Positions 32,961 to 42,180 of a DNA stretch of 64,000 bases are shown piece after piece. The stretch's first letter is position 1. Each line of letters opens with the position of its first letter. The stretch lies in contig JAEWVF010000023.1 of assembly GCA_023459215.1 (NCBI GenBank), positions 14,799 through 78,798 of the forward strand. Direction: 5' to 3'. Origin of the DNA: Chloroflexota bacterium. Its GTDB lineage: Bacteria > Chloroflexota > Anaerolineae > Anaerolineales > Villigracilaceae. The position numbers and the translations under genes are program-made. The notes under the pieces were generated by a model. That model worked only from the letters and a program-made list of their open reading frames with translations. It ran no database searches and was not told the DNA's origin.

Positions 32961-32991
32961 AAAATGCCGCCCGGAGTGCCGGGCGGCATTT
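32961..32991 (-). terminator. Terminator of the P-type ATPase gene
   Basis: AAATGCCGCCCGG / CCGGGCGGCATTT with loop AGTG; on the minus strand it is followed by TTTTTATTG. Confidence 0.85.
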
Positions 32992-33009
32992 CAAGAGAAC
33001 CAGGTTCTG

Positions 33010-35937
33010 TTACTTTTTACTCTTGCGCAGATACGCCTTGGTGAACTCTTCCGCAATAGCCGGGATGATGGCCAGGGTAAGCACGACGCCCCATTCTGCG
33101 GCAGACGGGTTATGGGTGTTGAAAATCGGCTGGAGGAAGGGCACGGTTGTAACCAGAACCAACAGAACAACCGACAAACCAACCGCATACTGCATCCACT
33201 TGTTCGAGAACACGCCAATCTGGAAGAGCGAGGCCCGTTCCGAGCGAACGGTGTAAGCGCGGAACAGTTCGGCGAAGGACAGGGTCAGGAAGGCCATGGT
33301 TTCGGCGGTCTGGACATCGACCCCGTTCCAGTCATGTTGCAGGATGTACAGAATCGGATTCATTCCATCCGGGACCGCTGCGCCAGCTTCGAGGTGCCAG
33401 AGCAGGCCAATAGCAAAAGCGGTCAACACTGCGCCGGTCTGGGCAAAAGTCTGGATGAGAATGCCCAACTGCATGGATTTGTTGATAATCGGCTCATCCT
33501 TTGGCCGCGGTTTGTGATCCATGATATCCGGGTCGCCTTTTTCCATGGCCAGGGCCAGGGCCGGGGCGCCATCTGTCACCAGGTTCAACCAAAGCAACTG
33601 GATCGCCGTCAGCGGAGCAGGCAAACCGGCCAGGGTGGCGAGGAAAATGATCATGATCTCGGCCACGTTGCTGGAGAGCAGGAAGAAAACGAATTTGCGG
33701 ATATTGCTGTAGATGATACGGCCTTGTTCCACTGCCGAAACGATGCTGGCGTAGTTATCATCGGTCAGCACCATATCTGCCGCGCCTTTGGCCACATCCG
33801 TGCCGGTAATGCCCATCGCCACGCCGATGTCGGCGCGTTTGATGGCCGGGGCGTCATTGACGCCATCGCCGGTCATGGCCACAACCTGGTTGTTGGCTTG
33901 CAGGGCATCAACGATGCGCATCTTATGTTCGGGCGAGACGCGGGCAAACACATCGGTTTCGACAACCGTTTTCTTGAGTTGCTCATCGCTTAAATCGTCG
34001 ATGTCTGCGCCAGCCAGCACCTTGTGTCCGGGGCGTAAAAGGCCAATTTGTTCAGCAATTGCGCGGGCGGTGTTGGGGAAGTCGCCGGTAATCATCACCG
34101 TGCGGATGCCGGCGGCAAGCGCCTTCATCAGGGCCGGTTTGACTTCCAGCCGCGGCGGGTCGATCATGCCAATCAGGCCGACGAAAACCAACTCGTGCTC
34201 GACCATATCGGGGGTCAGGTCGGTATCGGGCACATCCTTATCGAGGCGATAAGCAACGCCCAAGACGCGCAGGGCATCCTTGGTCATCGAATCGTTGGCA
34301 ACCAAAATCTTCTGGCGTACTTCATCGGTCAGGGCGGCAGCTTTGTCATCCAACGTCTGGTACTGGGTGCAGAGCTTCAAAACGACATCCGGCGCGCCTT
34401 TAACAGCAACCACATCCCAATCCTTGTGGGTATTGTTGTAAAACGGCGAGGGATCATCCGGGCGCGGATCAACGATACTGTGGACGGTGATCATGCGCTT
34501 GCGTTCGGAATCGAAGGGAATTTCGTTCTCGCGCGGGTAAGCGCGGACAACATCCCCATGCAGCGTCCCGGCTTTTTCAGCAGCGACAATCAGCGCGGCT
34601 TCGGTCGGGTCGCCGATGATGCGCGCTTTTTGGTCACCCGCTTCCACTTCGGCGTCGTTATTGATCGCTCCCAGCCAGAGCGTGGTCAAAATGCCGGGGT
34701 AATCCCTGATATTTACATTTTTTCCGTCGACCTGGAAATCGCCCTTGGGGAGATAGCCGGTGCCGGTCACACCAATGAACTGTCCGTCGGTCCAAATGCG
34801 GGTGACGGTCATTTCATTCTGGGTCAGGGTTCCGGTTTTGTCGGAACAAATCGTGGTGGCCGAACCCAGCGTCTCAACGGAGGAAAGTTTGCGGATGAGG
34901 GCGTGGCGCTTGATCATCTCCTGCATGCCCAGGGCCAGGGAAATTGTCACCACTGCGGGCAGGCCTTCAGGCACGGCGGCAATCGCCAGGCTGACGGCAA
35001 TCATGAACACTTCGGTGATTTCACGGGCAAACTCGCCGAAATATTCGAGCGGAGCGCTGAACAACAGGCCCATTTCAGTGCGGTTGAAGAGCGCCACCAG
35101 GAAGACCACCGCCACCAGGATTAACGCGCCCACGCTGAGGGTCTTTCCCAACTCGTCAAGGCGCTTCTGGAGCGGGGTTTCTTCCGCTTCCACCGATTGC
35201 AGCATTTCAGCGATCAGGCCAAGCTGTGTGCGCATCCCGGTTGCCGTGACAACGCCCTTGCCGCGACCATAGGCGACGGTGGTGCCCATAAAGGCGGTAT
35301 TCTTGCGGTCGCCAAGCGGCGCTTCGGGATCCAACTGCATGGCCGCGTTTTTCTGCACCGGCAGCGATTCGCCGGTCAGCGAGGCTTCTTCGACCCGTAG
35401 ATTGACGGCTTCGAGCAGGCGCACGTCCGCCGGGATAAAGTTGCCAGCTTCAAGAAAAACAATATCGCCAGGAACCAGTTCGCGGGCCGGAACGGTGACC
35501 CGCTGCCCATCGCGCAGGATATGCGCTTCGGGTGCGGCCAGCTTCTTGAGAGCCGCCAGCGCTTCTTCGGCGCGGCGCTCCTGCACGATGCCCAGGGTGG
35601 CATTCAGAACCACGATGGCAATAATCGCGCCGGCATCGATAAATTCGGCTGTCGAACCGGTTTTAACGTATTCATTCCAACCGATGATACCGGAGATAAT
35701 GGCGGCAATGATGAGCAGCATGACCACAAAATCGCTAACCTGCTCCCAAAGTAAAGCCAGGAAGCCGGGCCGCGGCGCTTCGGTCAACTGGTTCAGGCCA
35801 TATTGCTCCTGTCGTTTCTGCACTTCTTCTTTGCTCAAGCCGTTTTCGGCCACATTCAGACGTTTAAGCACATCCTGGGGAGATAAGGTGTGCCAGAAGG
35901 TGTTGTCTGAGTTTTGAGCGGGTTGAACATTGGGCAT
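33010..35937 (-). CDS. Cation-translocating P-type ATPase, P2 (calcium) type
   Basis: A 975-residue ion pump. Features in order: N-terminal cation ATPase domain (LSPQDVLKRLNVAENGLSKEEV), dephosphorylation motif TGES (188-191), helix 4 AAVPEGLPAVVTISLALG with the PEGLP ion site (323-327), phosphorylated D366 in SDKTGTLTQNEMT, hinge TGDGVNDAPAIKRADIGVAM, and helices 5-6 with NVAEIM and WLNLVTDGAPALAL. These intramembrane residues match SERCA/PMR1-type Ca2+ (or Mn2+) pumps rather than Na/K or heavy-metal pumps. I start at ATG 35937 (MPNVQPAQNSD) with GGAGAAA upstream. Export of Ca2+ from the cell is the likely role. Confidence 0.9.
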   Translation of the reverse strand: MPNVQPAQNSDNTFWHTLSPQDVLKRLNVAENGLSKEEVQKRQEQYGLNQLTEAPRPGFLALLWEQVSDFVVMLLIIAAIISGIIGWNEYVKTGSTAEFIDAGAIIAIVVLNATLGIVQERRAEEALAALKKLAAPEAHILRDGQRVTVPARELVPGDIVFLEAGNFIPADVRLLEAVNLRVEEASLTGESLPVQKNAAMQLDPEAPLGDRKNTAFMGTTVAYGRGKGVVTATGMRTQLGLIAEMLQSVEAEETPLQKRLDELGKTLSVGALILVAVVFLVALFNRTEMGLLFSAPLEYFGEFAREITEVFMIAVSLAIAAVPEGLPAVVTISLALGMQEMIKRHALIRKLSSVETLGSATTICSDKTGTLTQNEMTVTRIWTDGQFIGVTGTGYLPKGDFQVDGKNVNIRDYPGILTTLWLGAINNDAEVEAGDQKARIIGDPTEAALIVAAEKAGTLHGDVVRAYPRENEIPFDSERKRMITVHSIVDPRPDDPSPFYNNTHKDWDVVAVKGAPDVVLKLCTQYQTLDDKAAALTDEVRQKILVANDSMTKDALRVLGVAYRLDKDVPDTDLTPDMVEHELVFVGLIGMIDPPRLEVKPALMKALAAGIRTVMITGDFPNTARAIAEQIGLLRPGHKVLAGADIDDLSDEQLKKTVVETDVFARVSPEHKMRIVDALQANNQVVAMTGDGVNDAPAIKRADIGVAMGITGTDVAKGAADMVLTDDNYASIVSAVEQGRIIYSNIRKFVFFLLSSNVAEIMIIFLATLAGLPAPLTAIQLLWLNLVTDGAPALALAMEKGDPDIMDHKPRPKDEPIINKSMQLGILIQTFAQTGAVLTAFAIGLLWHLEAGAAVPDGMNPILYILQHDWNGVDVQTAETMAFLTLSFAELFRAYTVRSERASLFQIGVFSNKWMQYAVGLSVVLLVLVTTVPFLQPIFNTHNPSAAEWGVVLTLAIIPAIAEEFTKAYLRKSKK

Positions 35938-35962
35938 AGATTTTCTCCAATAGGTAATACGA

Positions 35963-35990
35963 CCCATCCCGTAAGAGGATGGGGCTTTTT
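35963..35990. other. Hairpin between glgC and the P-type ATPase gene
   Basis: CCCATCC / GGATGGG with 7-nt loop, followed by GCTTTTTT on the plus strand. Both adjacent genes are on the minus strand, so it is not their usual terminator orientation. It may instead be a structured 5' leader of the ATPase mRNA. Confidence 0.45.
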
Positions 35991-36001
35991 TGATGAACAA
36001 T

Positions 36002-37264
36002 TTATTCGGGGGCGATGCGTGTGTTCGGCAGGATGGTGGTGTCCTTGGGAATGACAACGATCCCATCCTGGACGACCCAGGTGCCGGCGTCGATCTCTGT
36101 GCCGCGCGGGAAAGGTTTGATGGTAACGCCCTCCCCGATGCGCACGTTCTTGTCAAGAATAGCGCCTTCGATATGGCAGTTGGGGCCAACGCCCATGGCC
36201 ACATCGTTTTTGCGGTGCGGCATAACATCGTAATCGTCGGCGCCCATCATGATGGTGTCCTTGATGACTGTGCCAGGGCCGATATGGCTGCGCAGGCCGA
36301 TTACAGAGTGGGTGATTTTTGCCTTCTGGATGCGGCAGCCTTCCGACAGGAGAACATCCTTCAAGTTGCTGTCCAATACCGAAGAGCCGGGCAAAATCCG
36401 CGGATTGGTGTAGATTGGGCGGTCGGGGTCGAAGAAATTAAAGGGTGAATTGGCGGTAGCCAACTGAAGGTTGGTTTCATAGAAAGAACGGATCGTCCCG
36501 ATGTCCATCCAGTAGCCTTCGAAGTCGTAGCCAAACACAGCCTGTTTGCCAAGCGCGTGCGGGATGACATCCTTGCCAAAATCATCGTGATCGGGGAAGT
36601 TGGTCAGCAGATCGATCATTACTTCGGTTTTGAACATGTAGATGCCCATCGAAGCCAGGAAAGGCCGCTCGGGATCATCTTCGCGGCTGACAAACTGGGC
36701 CTGGACTTTCGGATCCTTGGGTTTCTCGACAAAAGCTGTAATGCGGTCGTCATCGCCACGCTTCAAGATGCCCAGGCGGGAGGCCTCGCCGCGTGAAACC
36801 GGCTGGACAGCCACGGTAATATCCGCATCTTTTTCCCAGTGGAAGGCAGCCATCTTGGAGTAATCCATGCGATAGAGATGGTCGCCAGCCAGGATGATGA
36901 CATATTTCGCGCCCGAAGCCTGGATTTCACGAATCTGCTTGCGCACGGCGTCGGCGGTGCCCTGGTACCAGTCATCGCTGGTCAGGGTTTGTTCGGCAGC
37001 CAAAATCTGCACCCAGCCTGAGTGATAATGGTCAAATTGATACGTATTGGTGATATGGCGGTGCAGCGAAACCGAATGGAACTGGGTCAGCACCGCAATG
37101 CGGTAGATGTGGGAATTAATACAATTGCTAATCGGAATGTCAATCAGACGGTATTTGCCCGCAATCGGCACAGCCGGTTTGGAGCGCAGTTTGGTCAGCG
37201 GATACAAACGAGCGCCGCGACCACCTCCCAAAATAATCGACAGGACTTCATCTAACGCTGGCAT
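36002..37264 (-). CDS. glgC: Glucose-1-phosphate adenylyltransferase
   Basis: Makes ADP-glucose from glucose 1-phosphate and ATP, the committed step of bacterial glycogen synthesis. The 420-residue protein has the nucleotide loop SIILGGGRGARLYPLTKLRSKPAVP, IPISNCINSHIYRIAVLTQF, the substrate segment GTADAVRKQIREI, and a C-terminal left-handed beta-helix (hexapeptide-like SVIGLRSHIGPGTVIKD). The start is ATG 37264 (MPALDEV), 6 nt after AGGAGG. With the GH94 phosphorylases nearby it may use their glucose 1-phosphate. Confidence 0.93.
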   Translation of the reverse strand: MPALDEVLSIILGGGRGARLYPLTKLRSKPAVPIAGKYRLIDIPISNCINSHIYRIAVLTQFHSVSLHRHITNTYQFDHYHSGWVQILAAEQTLTSDDWYQGTADAVRKQIREIQASGAKYVIILAGDHLYRMDYSKMAAFHWEKDADITVAVQPVSRGEASRLGILKRGDDDRITAFVEKPKDPKVQAQFVSREDDPERPFLASMGIYMFKTEVMIDLLTNFPDHDDFGKDVIPHALGKQAVFGYDFEGYWMDIGTIRSFYETNLQLATANSPFNFFDPDRPIYTNPRILPGSSVLDSNLKDVLLSEGCRIQKAKITHSVIGLRSHIGPGTVIKDTIMMGADDYDVMPHRKNDVAMGVGPNCHIEGAILDKNVRIGEGVTIKPFPRGTEIDAGTWVVQDGIVVIPKDTTILPNTRIAPE

Positions 37265-37354
37265 AAACATCCTCCTGATTGTTGGTAAATGTCCGTGGCC
37301 GCACTTGGCAATTTGATAAAGCGCCAGTTATGGTCAGGGCAGTTATGAAAATAA

Positions 37355-37367
37355 TATCATTATGATA
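37355..37367. promoter_or_regulatory. AT-rich palindrome upstream of glgC
   Basis: TATCAT-T-ATGATA is a perfect inverted repeat about 90 bp upstream of glgC, in an AT-rich stretch containing TATTAT. The 233-bp gap 37265-37497 otherwise holds the terminator below and no gene. Confidence 0.35.
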
Positions 37368-37453
37368 ATACCGCATTTTAGGCATAGCCAGTGACTTTAT
37401 ACACGAGAATTCATGTAAAAAGTTGCATTTTTCCTTTTTCGCTGCGCGGTAAC

Positions 37454-37483
37454 AAAAAAAGGACGGATATTCTCCGCCCTTTT
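37454..37483 (-). terminator. Terminator of the GH94/solute-binding-like operon
   Basis: On the minus strand AAAAGGGCGGA...TCCGTCCTTTTTTT forms an imperfect stem followed by seven T, 15 bp after the stop of the binding-protein-like gene. Confidence 0.75.
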
Positions 37484-37497
37484 CAAGACTTCTGTTT

Positions 37498-38679
37498 CTA
37501 AAACCCGGATGGCGAGCGCAGCCGCTCAGCCAGGGCGGTAATGTGCCGGTGGACAATCCCTTCGATATCCTGCGAATTGGGGTTGATGGCAATGTCGGCC
37601 CAAATCTTGCCGATTTCAACCGAAAGCCGGTCTTCAACCAGGCCCCATAACGAAGCAACCGGGAAAGTTCGCCCCTTATGGAGCGATTCGACGCTGGCAT
37701 CCCAGACCGGATCGTGGCGCAGGTTTTCTGCCAATAACGCCGTGCGCGAGGGGAACAGGCTGGGAACATTGTAGAACGCCCGCTGGAAATCGGACGAGGT
37801 CAGGAACTCGACCAGTTTGCAGGCCAGTTCTCCGTGCGGGGAATGTTTCCAGACCACCATATGGGAACTGCCAATGAAGGGCACACCCGGCAGCGAAGCC
37901 GCACCATAATTTTCGCGCACCACCTTGTAGGATTCCGCCTCAGTCATCCGCACCCACGGGCCGCTGACCAGCATGGCGGCTTTGTCCTGGCGGAAGCGGC
38001 GGTTGGCGAGGTTGTCATCGAGCAGCATGGCGCGCGCAGAGATAAAACGCCCGAGCTTGAAATAGTCGCAGAACCCCGCGATGCTTTCCGGGCGGTCGAA
38101 CAGAATCTCCTTGCCATCCGGCGAAAGGAAATCGCCGCCCGCGCCCCAGACCCAGGCGGCAACAATATGCAGGTTATTGAGCGTCCGATCGGTCGGCACC
38201 AGCCAGGGATTATCGACCCCGGCATTTTTGAGTTTCAGGACAGTCTTCTCTAGCTCCTGCGCCGACGAAAAAGCAGTGGCCGGATCGACCCCAGCCTTTC
38301 TGAAAATATCCCGACGATAATAAATCAGGCGGGTATCGGCAAACCAGGGAATGCCATACAGCGCCCCAGCATAAATACCATTCTCCCAAAGATGGGGAAG
38401 GAACGCCTGCGGCTCCAGTGACACCGTTTCAGCATCGCTGAATGAACGCAGCGCATTCATGCCGACCAGGCTGGCCAGCCAGGTGGAGCCAATTTCAGAA
38501 ACATCCGGGCCGCGGCCATACAGGGCGTACTTGACGATATCCGTCCAGGAGCTTTCCCAGGCCAGGATGGTCAGGTTGACTTTGACATCATGCGCTTCCT
38601 CAAAAGGACGCAGGCGCTCGGTCAACACCCCGCCAGGGTTGGTGCCGTCCATCACAGTCAGTTCGATTTCAGTCGTCAT
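37498..38679 (-). CDS. Solute-binding-protein homologue without signal peptide
   Basis: A 393-residue protein of the CUT1 sugar-binding family (SBP_bac_1/8): LTVMDGTNPGGVLTERLRPF, PDVSEIGSTWLASLVGMNAL, YGIPWFADTRLIYYRRDIF, AAMLVSGPWVRM and C-terminal IVHRHITALAERL. It begins directly with mature-type sequence (MTTEIELTVMDG). An in-frame TAA 9 nt upstream rules out a missed signal peptide, so it should remain in the cytoplasm. It is third in an operon with GH94 and a DUF4380-like gene (6-bp gap). It might be a sugar sensor or carrier rather than part of an importer; no permease is in the operon. Confidence 0.85.
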   Translation of the reverse strand: MTTEIELTVMDGTNPGGVLTERLRPFEEAHDVKVNLTILAWESSWTDIVKYALYGRGPDVSEIGSTWLASLVGMNALRSFSDAETVSLEPQAFLPHLWENGIYAGALYGIPWFADTRLIYYRRDIFRKAGVDPATAFSSAQELEKTVLKLKNAGVDNPWLVPTDRTLNNLHIVAAWVWGAGGDFLSPDGKEILFDRPESIAGFCDYFKLGRFISARAMLLDDNLANRRFRQDKAAMLVSGPWVRMTEAESYKVVRENYGAASLPGVPFIGSSHMVVWKHSPHGELACKLVEFLTSSDFQRAFYNVPSLFPSRTALLAENLRHDPVWDASVESLHKGRTFPVASLWGLVEDRLSVEIGKIWADIAINPNSQDIEGIVHRHITALAERLRSPSGF

Positions 38680-38685
38680 CGGTTG

Positions 38686-39540
38686 TTATTCAAACTCCGC
38701 CAAGATTTCGCGCACGGCTTCGCCGGTGTGGATTTCCCAAATCTCAGAGAACTCGGTCGACTCGCCAGGGCGCAGGTACATGGCCGGGGCCAGGGTTTCC
38801 AGTTCAAGGACTTTGTCAGAACAATAAATCTCGACATTACAGCCCTTGTCAGCGTATTCCCCAACCAGCGGCTCAAAACATTTGAAAAGCAAAACACCTT
38901 CACGCTCATAGGCCGTCCAGCCGGAGGCCGAGAACGCGCCCACCTTGATTGGCGGCATGGCGGCTTCGCCCTTGACCGTCAGCCCGGCTTCGTGCAGTCC
39001 CAGGCGCGGATCGTTCCAGCGCACATAAGGCCAAATCACCAGGGCGCGATCAGGCTGGAAATCTTCGCCGACTGGCGGGCAAGGCAGGTAGGCGGTGCCG
39101 CCCAGCGGCAAAACTGTAATCGCCCAGGGGGCAAAGGTGACAGGATACGCAAAGCGATTGGTGATGCGGTGAACAAAGTGGATCGCCGCCCGGTCGTTTT
39201 CCGGCTCGATGCGGATGAACTTCGCAATCCCACCTTCGCCTGTTTTCGGCTCCCAGGCCAGCTCCACGCCGGAGGGGATTTCGCGCACCGCCAGGCCGCT
39301 ATCGTCAGGAGCGTAGGTGACGCCCGGTTCCTCGGGCGAGGCCCACAGGCGGTGTCCGCCCAGCAGGTGATAATAGCCGCTCTGTGTCTCCCAGCCAACA
39401 TCGGGAGTCTCGCCCAACAGGTTGACATCGGAGCCGGTTAGCAAGAGGCGCACCAGGCGCGGGCCGGCATCGATCAGGTAGTCGAGAGTCAAGAAATCGG
39501 TAGCCAGGCGGCGGGTGGGGTGTCCGTGAAAGTTGTTCAT
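38686..39540 (-). CDS. DUF4380-like protein (galactose-mutarotase-type fold)
   Basis: A 284-residue beta-rich protein with the segment HLLGGHRLWASPEEPGVTY typical of DUF4380, and repeated strands akin to aldose-epimerase/supersandwich folds (HFVHRITNRFAYPVTFAPWA, VLLFKCFEPLVGEYADKGC). Family members accompany glycoside-processing genes, but no activity is established. Its ATG shares one base with the stop codon of the GH94 gene (TGATG), so translation is coupled. A role in anomer handling of the phosphorylase product is possible and speculative. Confidence 0.7.
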   Translation of the reverse strand: MNNFHGHPTRRLATDFLTLDYLIDAGPRLVRLLLTGSDVNLLGETPDVGWETQSGYYHLLGGHRLWASPEEPGVTYAPDDSGLAVREIPSGVELAWEPKTGEGGIAKFIRIEPENDRAAIHFVHRITNRFAYPVTFAPWAITVLPLGGTAYLPCPPVGEDFQPDRALVIWPYVRWNDPRLGLHEAGLTVKGEAAMPPIKVGAFSASGWTAYEREGVLLFKCFEPLVGEYADKGCNVEIYCSDKVLELETLAPAMYLRPGESTEFSEIWEIHTGEAVREILAEFE

Positions 39541-41975
39541 CAGCCTAAAATAACCTCAATGGTGTGAGTCAATCCGTCGGCAAAGACGGGAATCAGATTT
39601 CCATCCAACATTTTACCGTCCACTTGCAAGGTTTTGACCCCTTTACAAATATGTTGGGGGTTTTTCACCCGGATTTGGTAACTTGCCCCGCGGAATTTGC
39701 GCGTGACGCTGAACCCGTCCCAGGCCGCCGGGATGCACGGATCGATGCGCAGGCCATTGTACTCGGGACGAATGCCGAGAATGTACTGCGTTCCGGCCCG
39801 GTACGTCCAGGATGATGTGCCGGAAAGCCAGGAATTGCGCCCCAGCCCGAACTGCGGATGCTCGTCGGCCAGGATGTTCTGGGCATAGACGTAAGGTTCG
39901 ATTTCGTATTCATCGAGGATGTCGTTTTTGGCAGCCGGGTTGATCTGGGTGTAATACTCGAAGGCGCACTCGCCATCGCCGCGCATGGTTTCGGCTATCA
40001 TCGCCCAGGGGTTGGGGTGCAGGAAGATGCCGCCATTTTCTTTTGCGCCGGGCGGATAAGTGGTCACACCGCCCTTGGACGGGTCGAAGCCATTGTAGCC
40101 GGGAGCCGAGAGTTTGATGCCTTTGCTGGTGTTGAGGTGCTTGCGGACGGAGTCGAGCGCCATTTGGGCGCGTTCGGGGCTGGCAAAACCGGCCATCACC
40201 GGCCAGGTCTGACCGTTCAGGAAGATTTTACCCTGCTCGTTGACTTTTGAACCCAGGGGGGAACCATCGTAATCGAAATAACGCACATACCACTCGCCGT
40301 CCCAGGCGTGCTGGTTGACGCGGGCGGCCATTTCGGCATGGTCGGCAACATAAGCAGACGCGGAGGCCTCGTCGCCGAGGAAGCGGCACAGGCCGATCAT
40401 CTCGTTCAGGGCCACGCCGTACAGGCTGGCGGTAAAAAGCGACTCGGCCCCGGTGCGCAGGTTGATGGTATCGTTCCAGTCGGCGAACCCGGCCAGGGGC
40501 AGTCCGTGCGCACCAACATCCGACTTGGTGAAGGCCAGGGCGCGGCGCAGGTGCTCGAGAACGGTCCCGGACTCAAGCGCGGCTTCGTCCTTGCCCTTTT
40601 CGTAGAAGGGGATGATTTCGCTCAAGAAAATGCTGTCGCCGGTTTCCTTGATGTAGGCGCAAACGGCCAGCACCAGCCACAGGTGATCATCGGAATAGTA
40701 GTGCGGGCGGTCTTCCATTTCAGCAGAGTCGCCCATCGAGCCAACCATATTGAGCGGGTTGAACTGGTGCATGGCATTCCCGGCGCGCAACTGGACACTG
40801 AGCAGTTTGCGGATCAGGTCGAGACCTTCTTTGGGCATCGAGGCCAACACGCTGAGCACGTCCTGCGACGAATCGCGGGTACCGATTCCGCGTGAGCCGC
40901 CCAGCCCAAGCTGGTAAAGCGATAGGTAGCGCGACCAGTTCTTGGTGGTGTGGCACTGGCGCGGGTTATGGATGTTGAGCATGGCATTCATGGCTGCATC
41001 GGGCGTTTCGACTTGCAGGACGCCGAGATAATTGTCCCAAAAACGACGCAGGTCTTCGAGGGCAGCATCGATGGCGGCCGGGTTGGTAAAGCGTTTGATG
41101 AACGGCAGCGCATCTTCAGCTTTGGCCTCCTGTCCAAGCAGGGTCGCAAAGCGGACGGTTTCGCCGGGTTCGATTTCACCGAGCGGGATGAGAAGGGCGG
41201 CGATGTTATCGCCGCGATGGGCCTGGTAGTTGCCCAATTCGGGCTGCTGCAACGCCAGCGGATTGCGGAACGTGCCGTATTCGTGGTCGCCGAGGAAGCG
41301 GGCGCGGTCGGTCTCGAAGGAGGAGAACGGAACCGTCGAGGTAAAGTAGTTGACGCAAAAATCGCGGCGCATGAACGCATACTGGCTGATGACTTTGTGG
41401 CCACCGGGCAGTTCAACCAGGCGCGAGGTCATGGTTTGCGGGACCCAGTCGGCATTGGTGAACTGTTTGAGCGAGTCGAAATGGGTGTACTCCACCACCG
41501 GAACAGCATCCAGGGTTAGCGGCGTTTTGCGCAGGTTGGTGATTTTGACCGAGCGGATTTCGACCTGGGCATCGAGCGGGACAAAAATGGTCACATCGCT
41601 GCAAATCCCGGAAATCTCGGTAATGATGCGGGTGTAGCCCAGACCAACATGACACTCGTAGCGGTCGAGTTTGTCGAGGCCGGGGGTAAAAAAGGGGCTG
41701 AGAACGTGATACGGATGGTTGCGCGAGCCGTTGCCTTCCGCTGCCGGGGTGCGCAGGTAAAGGGTCGCACCGCGAAAATCGGAGGCGGGCAACTGCGGGA
41801 TGTATTTGCTGATGCGGTTGAGGGCCGGGTCGCCTTTACAAAGCAGCAAGCCGCCGGTGTGATCGACCAGCCCGCCAAAAGCCAGGGTGCCGATGTAGTT
41901 AATCCACTTGACCGGGGTCTTGGGATTGGTGATAACGTACTCACGCTGGGGGTCGTCGAAGTAGCCGTATTTCAT
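39540..41975 (-). CDS. GH94-family phosphorylase-like protein (glycosyltransferase 36 type)
   Basis: An 811-residue cytoplasmic protein of the cellobiose/chitobiose phosphorylase family. The N-terminal beta-sandwich begins MKYGYFDDPQREYVITNPKT; the (alpha/alpha)6 catalytic domain contains GIGTRDSSQDVLSVLASMP, whose Asp is the expected general acid, and LPLAGFADWNDTINLRTGAE. Phosphate then attacks the beta-glycosidic bond to give a sugar 1-phosphate. Compared with the other GH94 at 48083 the motif FRDSNQD is TRDSSQD and CLNLNC is TINLRT, so its substrate likely differs from cellobiose. First gene of a three-gene operon; start preceded by AAGGAG. Confidence 0.85.
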   Translation of the reverse strand: MKYGYFDDPQREYVITNPKTPVKWINYIGTLAFGGLVDHTGGLLLCKGDPALNRISKYIPQLPASDFRGATLYLRTPAAEGNGSRNHPYHVLSPFFTPGLDKLDRYECHVGLGYTRIITEISGICSDVTIFVPLDAQVEIRSVKITNLRKTPLTLDAVPVVEYTHFDSLKQFTNADWVPQTMTSRLVELPGGHKVISQYAFMRRDFCVNYFTSTVPFSSFETDRARFLGDHEYGTFRNPLALQQPELGNYQAHRGDNIAALLIPLGEIEPGETVRFATLLGQEAKAEDALPFIKRFTNPAAIDAALEDLRRFWDNYLGVLQVETPDAAMNAMLNIHNPRQCHTTKNWSRYLSLYQLGLGGSRGIGTRDSSQDVLSVLASMPKEGLDLIRKLLSVQLRAGNAMHQFNPLNMVGSMGDSAEMEDRPHYYSDDHLWLVLAVCAYIKETGDSIFLSEIIPFYEKGKDEAALESGTVLEHLRRALAFTKSDVGAHGLPLAGFADWNDTINLRTGAESLFTASLYGVALNEMIGLCRFLGDEASASAYVADHAEMAARVNQHAWDGEWYVRYFDYDGSPLGSKVNEQGKIFLNGQTWPVMAGFASPERAQMALDSVRKHLNTSKGIKLSAPGYNGFDPSKGGVTTYPPGAKENGGIFLHPNPWAMIAETMRGDGECAFEYYTQINPAAKNDILDEYEIEPYVYAQNILADEHPQFGLGRNSWLSGTSSWTYRAGTQYILGIRPEYNGLRIDPCIPAAWDGFSVTRKFRGASYQIRVKNPQHICKGVKTLQVDGKMLDGNLIPVFADGLTHTIEVILG

Positions 41976-41999
41976 AGGGACTCCTTTATAAAGGCAGAA

Positions 42000-42180
42000 T
42001 AACGAATGATGAGTGCAGAATGAAGAATAGAGGTTAGAGATTGATTATTGGTAAATGGATGCTTGCGCTGAGCGGAGGCCGCAGGCGTAGTCGAAGCGCG
42101 GGTAAATGTTTGAAAAATCGCCCTGCGACCTGGGTCTCGATATGTCCTTCGTTTTCACTCAGGACTACTCGACCATCCGC
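42000..42180. repeat. Mosaic of dispersed repeats between two operons
   Basis: Three elements are visible: GGTTAGAGATTGATTATTGG (42030-42051), also seen in related form at 42862; GCTGAGCGGAGGCCGC...GTAGTCGAAGCGC (42066-42102), of the 10068-10172 family; and CTGGGTCTCGATATGTCC...GACTACTCGACCATCCG (42126-42180), related to 13398-13450. The last reaches the stop codon of the ATPase gene. No gene is supported. Confidence 0.65.
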
